DNA of 12,600 bases from an uncultured Collinsella sp. Its GTDB lineage: Bacteria; Actinomycetota; Coriobacteriia; Coriobacteriales; Coriobacteriaceae. Below the pieces are notes generated by a model. The model was given only the letters and a program-made list of their open reading frames with translations. It made no database searches and was not told the origin of the DNA. The position numbers were made by a program, and so were the translations under genes. Shown piece after piece: positions 6,959-12,600 of the stretch. The first letter of the stretch is position 1, and each line of letters opens with the position of its first letter. Where the stretch lies: contig UREZ01000051.1 in NCBI GenBank assembly GCA_900547025.1, forward strand, positions 1 through 12,600, given 5' to 3'.

Positions 6959-7555
6959 ATGAGTGCCAACCACAGTCTGCAAAAACTGCTCGATGAGCTG
7001 GGCCGTCTGCCGGGCATTGGTCCCAAGTCGGCCCAGCGCATCGCCTATTACCTGTTGGAGGCCGACGCCGAGGAGGCGCGCCGCCTGGCCGAGGCCATCC
7101 TGGAGGTCAAGCAGGAGGTCCACTTTTGCAGCCGCTGCTTTAACTACGCCACGGCCGACGAGTGCTCCATCTGCCAGGACCCGATGCGCGATACCACTCG
7201 CATTTGCGTGGTGGGCGAGCCGCGTGATGTCCAGGCGATCGAGCGCACGGGCAGCTACCACGGCCTCTACCACGTATTGGGCGGCGTGATCAGTCCCATG
7301 GACAAGATTGGCCCCGAGCAGCTGCACATTCGAGAGCTGCTGGCACGCTTGGGCCACGAGGACATCCACGAGGTCATCATCGCCACCAACCCCAATATTG
7401 AGGGCGAGACCACGGCGAGCTATCTGGCCCGTACCATCAAGCCGTTGGGCGTCGAGGTGTCGCGTCTGGCAAGCGGCCTTCCCGTGGGCGGCGACTTGGA
7501 GTATGCCGACGAGCTTACGCTTGGCCGCGCCATCGAGGCCCGCCGCGCGATTTAG
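6959..7555 (+). CDS. recR: Recombination mediator protein RecR
   Basis: 198 residues, full length for the family. RecR works with RecO (and RecF) to load RecA on SSB-coated single-stranded DNA at gaps. Visible parts are the helix-hairpin-helix LPGIGPKSAQRIA (17-29), a four-cysteine zinc finger (Cys57, Cys60, Cys69, Cys72), and the Toprim domain (from about residue 82, ICVVGEPRD, through GGVISPMD to ATNPNIEGETTASYLA) with the C-terminal YADELTLGRAIEAR. The ATG at 6959 lies 13 bases after the ybaB stop and has no clear Shine-Dalgarno (upstream reads ACACGCATATAT), so translation probably depends on coupling to ybaB. No better in-frame start fits the family N-terminus. The end is followed by a GC-rich hairpin. 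Confidence 0.97.
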   Translation: MSANHSLQKLLDELGRLPGIGPKSAQRIAYYLLEADAEEARRLAEAILEVKQEVHFCSRCFNYATADECSICQDPMRDTTRICVVGEPRDVQAIERTGSYHGLYHVLGGVISPMDKIGPEQLHIRELLARLGHEDIHEVIIATNPNIEGETTASYLARTIKPLGVEVSRLASGLPVGGDLEYADELTLGRAIEARRAI

Positions 7556-7592
7556 GTGGCGAGCCTGCTCCTGCCGTATGTTTTCCTCGCGA

Positions 7593-7622
7593 CGCACGGG
7601 GTAGTCATAATTTCCCCGTGCG
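7593..7622 (+). terminator. Inverted repeat after recR, possible terminator
   Basis: CGCACGGGG (7593-7601) and CCCCGTGCG (7614-7622) form a perfect 9-bp GC-rich stem with a 12-base AT-rich loop, 38 bases after the recR stop. The downstream bases (ACTGTGAGTTTGTTG) are only weakly T-rich, so an intrinsic terminator is plausible but imperfect. It could instead protect the mRNA 3' end. Confidence 0.45.
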
Positions 7623-7630
7623 ACTGTGAG

Positions 7631-7646
7631 TTTGTTGTGCAACAAA
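7631..7646. promoter_or_regulatory. Dyad TTTGTTG-TG-CAACAAA, operator-like site 1
   Basis: Perfect 7-bp inverted repeat with a 2-bp centre. Its core GTTGTGCAAC (7634-7643) recurs with one change as GTTGCGCAAC at 7707-7716. The centres are 73 bp apart, close to seven helical turns. The second copy overlaps the candidate -35 of the downstream kinase operon, so a repressor binding both sites is possible. Confidence 0.35.
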
Positions 7647-7671
7647 GATGCTTCGTATCCGCTTATCGCAT

Positions 7672-7691
7672 GGATGCTTCCGCTCGCATCC
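7672..7691 (+). repeat. Small hairpin GGATGC/GCATCC
   Basis: GGATGC (7672-7677) and GCATCC (7686-7691) form a 6-bp stem with an 8-base loop, followed by TTAATTTGTCC. It may be a weak second terminator for recR transcripts. The T-tract is interrupted. Confidence 0.3.
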
Positions 7692-7706
7692 TTAATTTGT
7701 CCATTC

Positions 7707-7716
7707 GTTGCGCAAC
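7707..7716. promoter_or_regulatory. Dyad GTTGCGCAAC, operator-like site 2
   Basis: Perfect 10-bp palindrome matching the core of the site at 7634-7643 in nine of ten bases. It overlaps the candidate -35 TTGCGC of the kinase-operon promoter, where a bound protein would block RNA polymerase. Confidence 0.35.
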
Positions 7717-7738
7717 CTTTTTGGTTCGCTGATACACT
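7708..7738 (+). promoter_or_regulatory. Candidate extended -10 promoter for the three-gene kinase operon
   Basis: TTGCGC (7708-7713), a 19-bp spacer and TACACT (7733-7738) preceded by TGA give the extended -10 TGATACACT. The spacing and -10 match the candidate promoter of the other kinase locus at 2413-2443. Transcription would start near 7745, leaving a leader of about 56 bases that contains a terminator-like hairpin. Confidence 0.45.
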
Positions 7739-7760
7739 CAAATATGGATTCGAATGAATG

Positions 7761-7785
7761 CGCCGCTCCCGAGCGGCGTGTTTTT
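7761..7785 (+). terminator. Terminator-like hairpin in the kinase-operon leader
   Basis: CGCCGCT (7761-7767), loop CCCG, AGCGGCG (7772-7778), then TG and five T. This is the best intrinsic-terminator shape in the window. It lies only a few bases before the GGAGGAG ribosome binding site (7789-7795) of the next gene and downstream of its candidate promoter. It therefore either ends recR read-through while the operon starts elsewhere, or acts as an attenuator. Confidence 0.6.
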
Positions 7786-7800
7786 GTTGGAGGAGAACGC

Positions 7801-8706
7801 ATGCGGCCCGGTGGCACTCAGACAAAGCGCGGCGCCGCGGTGCGCATACGACGCCGACTGGGCTTGGCGCCGCGGGCGTACGCGCTGCTATCGTGCTCGC
7901 TGGTGCTGGTCATAGCTGGCGTTTCTGCCTATGGCATGACCGTGCCGTCCATGATGCAGGCGCATGCCGCACGCGAACCGCGCGTGGGGCATGAGGTCAA
8001 AAGCGATCTGGGCACCACGACTGGATATGCTTGGGCAAGTGTGGTCGGGCATATTGTGTTTGGCACCGACGATGCGGACGGCGCCGAGGCCCCGGACAAC
8101 GAAGTCACGCTTGCCAATGGCAAAACCATCGTGCTCACCAACACCAAGATCATCGATCGATTGTCCAACAATAGCGTGGCGGCAACGGTGAATAAGGTCG
8201 AGCAGCAAAAGGAGCAGGACGCCCAGCAGTCCGGAAAGCCCGGTAGCTCGGATACTTCTGGCTCCGGCTCGGATTCATCGAGTTCGGGCGGCGGCTCTGG
8301 GTCGGGTTCCTCTACCGGAGGGCCTGGAAACGGCGGCTCGACGGGCGGCAACACTGACAACGATGCAAACTCCGGCGGCCTTTCCGCTGCTGAGGAAGAG
8401 AGCATTCACAGTTGGCTTGTGACCAAGTACAACATGCTCGACGGCTATGTTTCTCGTGCCAATGACGTGGTCTCGACCTATAACTCTACGGGAGATCCCA
8501 GACCGTGCGACAGCCTGGTCGGGGAGATGTTTGTTATTCGAGCTGAGTTCGGTCGTCAGACATTCTCGCCCCGGTCAAAGTGGTATCAGCAGTATGCCAA
8601 TCTGTGGGGCTGTTACACCAACCTATGTCAATGGGTCGGCCATTACGGCGATGATGACGTCGCGCTCGGTAACTTCAACAATAACGTGGCGGCGCTTGCC
8701 CTATGA
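7801..8706 (+). CDS. Single-pass extracytoplasmic protein of a kinase operon, unknown function
   Basis: 301 residues, no family recognised. A basic N-terminus (KRGAAVRIRRRLGLAPR, 9-25) precedes a membrane helix at about 27-46, predicting an outward C-terminus. An AHA-A sequence (54-57) could be a signal peptidase site, so release is possible. Residues 60-140 form a first region, 143-194 is a Gly/Ser/Asn-rich flexible linker, and 195-301 is a helical-looking domain (SIHSWLVTKYNMLDGYVSRA, WYQQYANLWGCYTNLCQW) with Cys236, Cys271 and Cys276. I chose the ATG at 7801 for its strong GGAGGAG five bases upstream; in-frame ATGs at 7708 and 7744 would put the terminator-like hairpin inside the coding sequence. 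The stop overlaps the kinase start (ATGA), so it is likely a sensor or regulator for a kinase with little extracellular mass of its own; that role is inferred. Confidence 0.85.
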   Translation: MRPGGTQTKRGAAVRIRRRLGLAPRAYALLSCSLVLVIAGVSAYGMTVPSMMQAHAAREPRVGHEVKSDLGTTTGYAWASVVGHIVFGTDDADGAEAPDNEVTLANGKTIVLTNTKIIDRLSNNSVAATVNKVEQQKEQDAQQSGKPGSSDTSGSGSDSSSSGGGSGSGSSTGGPGNGGSTGGNTDNDANSGGLSAAEEESIHSWLVTKYNMLDGYVSRANDVVSTYNSTGDPRPCDSLVGEMFVIRAEFGRQTFSPRSKWYQQYANLWGCYTNLCQWVGHYGDDDVALGNFNNNVAALAL

Positions 8707-10547
8707 TGACCGATCTTGCATCCACCACACCACAATCGCTCGGTCGCGATCCCATGGTCGGCCTGCGCCTGGCGCGTGTCGACGGGTTTGAGCCGGCCAT
8801 TGCGCTCGGTCAGGACGAACTGCCTGCCTATCTGCGTCGTTTTACGATGCTGTTTGCCGACGATGCCACCATGCGCCGTGGCGGTATCGGCCGCGTGACG
8901 CGTGCCGTCAACGCCCAAGGCGAGGCCGTGGCACTCAAGCAGCTCATCTTGCCGACGCGCGATGAGTTTGACGACGATGCCGCTCACGAGGCGCTGGTCG
9001 CCAAGTTCAAGGCGGCGTTTCGCGAGGAATACGAATGCCATCGCGCCCTTTCGGGCCTTAAGGGCTTTCCCCGCCTCTATGGCTGGGGCGAGGTCGACGG
9101 TGTGCCTGCAATTGTCATGGAATGGGTCGAGGGCGAGACGCTTGCCCGCTTGCGTTCGCGACTCGCCGTGGACGATGCCGGACGCCTGTCGCCGCTTGTG
9201 GCGGCGCGTCTGGGTCGCGACCTGTTCGATCTGCTCTGCCGTATGAGCCTGGTGGGTGAGGGCTTTGTCCATCGCGATATCTCGCCCGCTAATATTATGG
9301 TGCGCACGGCGCGTCTACCGCTTGACCGGCAGCTTGCCGAGGGCACCTTTGACCTGTGCCTGATCGACTTTGGCTCGTCGCTGGCGCTTGAGCCTGCGTC
9401 GGCCGTGGCCGGTACCGGCGGCAAGGCATCCTTTACCGAGCGCTATGCCACGCTGCGTCGCGCGACGGTTGCCTATGCCCCGCCCGAGATGCTCACCGAC
9501 GATATTCCCGATCTGCGCGCTTTGCGTATGTCGCCGGCGATCGACGTCTATGCCGCGGCAAGCACGGTTTACGAGCTCATTGCCGGCGTCGCGCCATACG
9601 AAGCCGCGCCGAGCACTTCGGGCACCTCGGGTTCGCGCAAAAAGACGCGCGACATCGCGAGCCCCTACCGTCTCAAGATGGACACGCGGCCCGACTATCC
9701 CATTGGTGCCCATGCGCCCGGTTGTGATTTGACTCAGCTGCTTCGTCGTGAGCCCGATGTGGCGCTCGCCGCGGCCGAGCAGGCCCAGCAGCTAGGGCTT
9801 GAGCCGGATTCCGAAGAGCTACGCGATGCGCTGGCGTTTGTCGATGCCCAGCTGTTCGACGTGGTGATGGCCTGTCTGTCCAGCCATCAAAAAGATCGTC
9901 CCGAGCCGGCGGCGGTCGAGGCGGCGCTCTCGGCGTTTTGTGACCACTATGCGCAAAATGTCGGTCGTTCGCTCCGCGGCGAGCCGCTCACGCCGTGCCC
10001 CATGGATGCGTCTGGCCGCGCGGTTCGTCGCGCGCTGATGATCGGTGCGGCGGTCGTTTGCAGCGTGGTTTGGGCTGTGGTCGTGGTTTCGGCCGCGCTG
10101 CTGGCGTCGGGCGCTCGCGTGACGGCGATTTTGGGATCGCTCGTGTGGTCTGGGTCGCTACCGGGTATTATTGCCGCACTGGCTTTGGCGCTGCCAGGCA
10201 TAGCCGGCGTTGCCGCGGGGGCACTTGCGCGCAATCGGCGCTCGGGGTTCCTGCAGGGTGTGCTTGCGCTTTCTGCCTGCGAGGTTCCGGTGCTGGTTGT
10301 GGCTGCATGTAGCGTATTTTCCCAACGCGCCGTGATGGGCGGCCTTGTTGCCGCTCTGGTTGCAACCTATACGCTTACGTGGTTTTTGCTTGCGATGGGC
10401 TTTGCCTTTGAACTTCCCGTTTCGGCACCGCGACGCACAAAAGCCCAGATGGCGACTCCGCTTGCCGGTGGAGCCGCAGCTGCCCGTACTTTTGGCGGAC
10501 CTGTCGAAGTATCGTCCGATTCTATTTCTACGACCAAGGAGGCCTAG
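8703..10547 (+). CDS. Membrane Ser/Thr protein kinase (Hanks type), second locus
   Basis: 614 residues. Motifs are the Gly-loop RGGIGRV (59-65), VALK with Lys79, a Glu in FREEYECH (near 108-109), HRDISPAN (190-197; Asp192, Asn197), DFG (222-224) and APPE (259-262). The kinase looks active, although the usual catalytic-loop Lys of HRDIKPAN is Ser194; HRDxSPxN occurs in other bacterial kinases. The activation segment is rich in Ser/Thr. The lower lobe carries a long insertion (about 300-385, SSTSGTSGSRKKTR through AEQAQQLGLEPDSEEL). About four membrane helices (445-468, 477-508, 517-538, 545-568) end in a short cytoplasmic Thr/Ser-rich tail. The start ATG at 8703 overlaps the upstream stop by four bases; an ATG at 8706 is nearly equivalent. 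Co-transcription with both neighbours is strongly implied. The gene is a divergent relative of the kinase at 479-2332 in architecture. Confidence 0.92.
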   Translation: MMTDLASTTPQSLGRDPMVGLRLARVDGFEPAIALGQDELPAYLRRFTMLFADDATMRRGGIGRVTRAVNAQGEAVALKQLILPTRDEFDDDAAHEALVAKFKAAFREEYECHRALSGLKGFPRLYGWGEVDGVPAIVMEWVEGETLARLRSRLAVDDAGRLSPLVAARLGRDLFDLLCRMSLVGEGFVHRDISPANIMVRTARLPLDRQLAEGTFDLCLIDFGSSLALEPASAVAGTGGKASFTERYATLRRATVAYAPPEMLTDDIPDLRALRMSPAIDVYAAASTVYELIAGVAPYEAAPSTSGTSGSRKKTRDIASPYRLKMDTRPDYPIGAHAPGCDLTQLLRREPDVALAAAEQAQQLGLEPDSEELRDALAFVDAQLFDVVMACLSSHQKDRPEPAAVEAALSAFCDHYAQNVGRSLRGEPLTPCPMDASGRAVRRALMIGAAVVCSVVWAVVVVSAALLASGARVTAILGSLVWSGSLPGIIAALALALPGIAGVAAGALARNRRSGFLQGVLALSACEVPVLVVAACSVFSQRAVMGGLVAALVATYTLTWFLLAMGFAFELPVSAPRRTKAQMATPLAGGAAAARTFGGPVEVSSDSISTTKEA

Positions 10548-10550
10548 GTC

Positions 10551-11489
10551 ATGGCATCTCAAGTTGAGCTCACCCCATGCGGGGCCATGTTTGACATCTT
10601 TAAGCGCGCGGCGCATCTGAGCCATATCGAGCTGTGCGGCTTGGTGCTTTCGTCCCGTCCGCTCGCCGACGGCCGCAGCCCGCAGAGCCGAGCCGCCGAT
10701 CGCTCTTGGGTTTCCCGCTTTATCGTTCGCGCGCCGGTCGGCACGCTTCAGCAGCGCTACTTTGCCGAATACGGTACCTCGGCTGCGCGTATTATGTCGC
10801 AACTGGCCCTGCGCCAGCGCAATCCCATGGACTCCACGGCTGTGATCAATATGGTGTGCGGTCCTGCAGGTGAACCGATGGTACGCGCGCTCGAAGAGTG
10901 CCACCAGGACACGAATCTCTATCGCAACGCGCTCGATCGCCTGTCCCAGGCGGCGGAACTCATGCCCGCCGAGCGCGCCGAGGCCGTGCTGGTGCTGTTT
11001 GTCGCCGTCGGTTGTTCGGCGGATGTGCGGTCCTCGGTGAACTATGCCATCGACTACGCGCACGCGACCTGTGGCGGAGGCACCTCCACGCCGCGTTCGC
11101 TTGGCATGTCGATGACCGCGGGCGAACGCGAACCCGCCCCGGCGCACCCCTTGGGCTTGCTGCGCGTACAAAACAGTTTTGTCGTGAGCGCCCCGCGCTG
11201 GATTCAGCCGAGTGAGCAGGGTGTTGAGATTGGCGCGCTGGCCACTGGTGAGGGCGATATTACCGACGTCGGCGACGATGTCTCGGCCCGCCATGCCCAT
11301 ATCTGGTGCGATGCTCAAAATATCTGGCACGTCGAGGACTTGTCGTCCACCAACGGAACCGTGGTGGTAAACGGGGCCACGCGCGTCTGCATTCAGGTCG
11401 AGCCCGGCCGTTCCGCCCAACTCAATCCCGGCGACGAGCTCAAGCTCGGCGAATCCACCACCTACGCCATCCTGCTCGGCGCCCTCTAG
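10551..11489 (+). CDS. FHA-domain protein of the kinase operon
   Basis: 312 residues. The C-terminal part (about 208-312) is a forkhead-associated domain, a phosphothreonine-binding module, shown by VSARHAHI (244-251; Ser245, His248) and DLSSTNGT (263-270; Asn268) followed by LNPGDELKLG. The usual Gly-Arg after the first strands reads Gly-Ala (IGAL, 227-230), so the key Arg is missing. The N-terminal 200 residues are unassigned and look mainly helical (LYRNALDRLSQAAELMPAERAEAVLVLFVAVG), with a linker near 188-200. The ATG at 10551 has AAGGAGG eight bases upstream, overlapping the end of the kinase gene, and only three bases separate the genes. No membrane helix is evident, so it is a likely cytoplasmic partner or substrate of the kinase. 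Confidence 0.9.
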   Translation: MASQVELTPCGAMFDIFKRAAHLSHIELCGLVLSSRPLADGRSPQSRAADRSWVSRFIVRAPVGTLQQRYFAEYGTSAARIMSQLALRQRNPMDSTAVINMVCGPAGEPMVRALEECHQDTNLYRNALDRLSQAAELMPAERAEAVLVLFVAVGCSADVRSSVNYAIDYAHATCGGGTSTPRSLGMSMTAGEREPAPAHPLGLLRVQNSFVVSAPRWIQPSEQGVEIGALATGEGDITDVGDDVSARHAHIWCDAQNIWHVEDLSSTNGTVVVNGATRVCIQVEPGRSAQLNPGDELKLGESTTYAILLGAL

Positions 11490-11547
11490 CCGGCAGTTAG
11501 GGACGTTCCTTTCCTGCCGGTACTTGGGGACACTCCTTGGCGCGCCA
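11490..11547. repeat. REP-like repeat pair with hairpin after the kinase operon
   Basis: Two similar units, TTAGGGACGTTCCTTT (from 11497) and TTGGGGACACTCCTTG (from 11524), repeat directly with a 27-base period. The first lies in the loop of a 7-bp hairpin (CCGGCAG 11490-11496 / CTGCCGG 11514-11520) that begins right after the FHA stop. The second is followed by the palindrome TGGCGCGCCA (11538-11547). GGGACnnTCC units resemble the short repeats associated with RAYT transposases in many genomes, an identification from memory. The hairpin lacks a T-tract but could end the operon transcript. Confidence 0.5.
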
Positions 11548-11789
11548 GAGCCAGTCGCCTGGGGATGGAGAGGCCATTTTGGCCCTTGGCGGTCAGTCGG
11601 GGCGAAACTAGAAGATCTTTCCGATTCGCGGCTGTTCATGCTTGTAGAGCATCTAAAACAATAGGATGTTATTCTGGAATATGCCGGGTGCGTGAACTTG
11701 CCTGTCTTAGCCTTAATAAGGTATAGGGGAGTTTGGCTCAGGGGTTCCGTCTTGTTCTTCAGCGCAGTATTGTGGGACAGATTTGCTGA
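11548..11789. other. Non-coding stretch with falling GC, no gene recognised
   Basis: No convincing gene. A short GGCC-ATTTT-GGCC hairpin sits at 11572-11584 and a CCTTA-A-TAAGG dyad at 11711-11721. One plus-strand frame is open from 11665 to 11862 (it includes LPVLALIRYRGVWLRGSVLF), but it has no good start or ribosome binding site. It may be a remnant of the missing N-terminal half of the methyltransferase pseudogene in another frame. Confidence 0.4.
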
Positions 11790-12439
11790 GATTGGCGCCT
11801 TACACCGCAGAGCGCACGGAAGGCTCTCGATTTGTGTTCTGGCCCCAGAATACAGGGCCTGATACTTACCAACTGTGGCATGGATGTAACATCTGTAGAA
11901 ATCAACCCTTTTGTTGTCGACCTTTGTAAGAAAAACACTGCCATCAACTCTTTGGATGACGAAACTAGGGTGCTTGAGGGGAGCCTTTACTCCCCTCTGA
12001 GAGATGACTCATGTTTTTCGCTTGTCGTTGTGAATCCTCCGTTACTGCCGATTCCGGATGAGATTCCTTATCCCTTCGTTTGAGATGGAGGACAATCGGG
12101 TCTGGATAAAACACTTCGTATTCTTAAGGGTGGCGATACGCATTTAGAGAAAAACGGTAAATACTGCTAATAGGGGTGACGACGATGGTGCAGGGGCGAC
12201 CCGCGATGCTCTCATCAATACGTCGGATACTTGGGAAATCAGGTCTAGATGCATGTATGATGATGCTGTGTGGCTATTCAATTAATCCGCGTTCCGAATG
12301 GGTGCAGGATATAGCTGCGACATCGTATGCTTTTGACCCGGCGCGATACTCAGATATTTCTGAGGCGGTTGACGAAGTTTATACGCACTATGCCGCGCAA
12401 GGCGTTTCGGAAGTTTGCACATCTACGTTACGGGCTTAG
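11790..12439 (+). pseudogene. Decayed class I SAM-dependent methyltransferase
   Basis: Conceptual translation across frames gives a Rossmann methyltransferase of the HemK/small-methyltransferase kind. It has ALDLCSGPRIQGLIL (motif I, from about 11823), GMDVTSVEINPFVVDLCKKN (motif II), VVVNPPLLPIPDEIPYPFV (NPP motif near 12030-12080), then DGG, GLDKTLRILKGGDTHLEKNGK and LLIGVTTMVQGRPAM to the end. Lesions are a TGA at 12081-12083 where the family pattern expects Gly, a frameshift near 12162 (consistent with one lost base), and Pro-Arg in motif I where Ser-Gly is usual. The N-terminal half is absent, with a stop at 11787-11789. A further frameshift near the end is possible, since other frames stay protein-like to about 12515. 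GC is lower than in the left part of the window. It was perhaps acquired and then lost; the original substrate is unknown. Confidence 0.7.
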
Positions 12440-12516
12440 GTTTCTTCAAGCGAGCAGGCCGGTTGCGTTATTTCGAGCGATTTTTCTAGTCTAGACGACA
12501 AAAGGCAAAGGATTTG

Positions 12517-12600
12517 ATGGGTATAAAACGCGGACGTTTGTGGGCGGATGCTCAAATCTATTGTGGCAATCGGGCGGTTGAAAAAGATATTTCAACCGCC
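12517..12600 (+). CDS. Possible start of a gene cut by the right edge
   Basis: An open frame begins MGIKRGRLWADAQ and runs 28 codons to the window end. AAAGGA lies four bases before the ATG. The ATG overlaps a TGA (12515-12517) that ends the same frame as the second half of the methyltransferase pseudogene, as in a TGATG operon junction. The product is not recognised and the short length leaves this uncertain. Confidence 0.35.
   Translation, partial: MGIKRGRLWADAQIYCGNRAVEKDISTA

Noticed and set aside
6920..7825. 301-codon open frame on the minus strand
   Set aside because: It covers recR and the repeat-filled gap in antisense and has no recognisable domains.
10158..11639. 493-codon open frame on the minus strand
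   Set aside because: Antisense to the kinase and FHA genes; its composition is a shadow of GC-rich codons and it shows no motifs.
11801..11920. Alternative frame reading FVFWPQNTGPDTYQLW over the start of the methyltransferase remnant
   Set aside because: Looks protein-like but shares bases with methyltransferase motif I in another frame, which connects to further motifs downstream; likely coincidence.
1..12600. CRISPR arrays, tRNA or rRNA genes, intact transposase genes
   Set aside because: None seen: no regularly spaced direct repeats, cloverleaf sequence or transposase motifs in any frame.

Overview
The window is high-GC DNA whose genes, gene order and codon use fit an actinobacterial gut lineage of the class Coriobacteriia (Collinsella-like). 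This rests on the strong GC bias of the coding frames, a DUF3662/FHA protein paired with a Hanks-type kinase, a long Ala/Pro-rich DnaX, and DnaX, YbaB and RecR encoded close together. The genus is an inference; no rRNA or other marker is present.

Left block (1-3197, minus strand): a YcxB-like two-TM protein, then, behind its own candidate promoter, a polytopic membrane Ser/Thr kinase whose stop codon overlaps the GTG start of a FhaA-like DUF3662 protein that runs off the left edge. Centre (3313-7555): dnaX (clamp-loader subunit), ybaB/ebfC and recR on the plus strand. A small minus-strand membrane-protein gene and a repeat-rich regulatory stretch (5791-6624) sit between dnaX and ybaB, where these genes are often adjacent in other bacteria. 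A 245-bp gap after recR holds several hairpins and dyads, a candidate extended -10 promoter and a strong terminator-like hairpin just before the next ribosome binding site.

Right block (7801-11489, plus strand): a tight three-gene unit. It encodes a single-pass protein with a Gly/Ser linker and an outward C-terminal domain, a second polytopic Ser/Thr kinase (4-bp overlap), and an FHA-domain protein (3-bp gap). It repeats the kinase-then-FHA order of the left block, so two outward-facing phospho-signalling modules flank the replication/recombination genes. The likely logic is that the single-pass protein and the membrane helices sense something at the envelope, the kinase phosphorylates Ser/Thr targets, and the FHA partner reads or scaffolds the output.

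Right end (11490-12600): base composition drops. There is a REP-like pair of short repeats, about 240 bp with no recognised gene, a decayed SAM-dependent methyltransferase pseudogene (in-frame stop plus frameshift), and the possible start of another gene at the edge. Findings most worth checking are the three-gene kinase module, the FHA domain lacking its usual phosphothreonine-binding Arg, the leader hairpin ahead of the module, and the half-site cluster upstream of ybaB.
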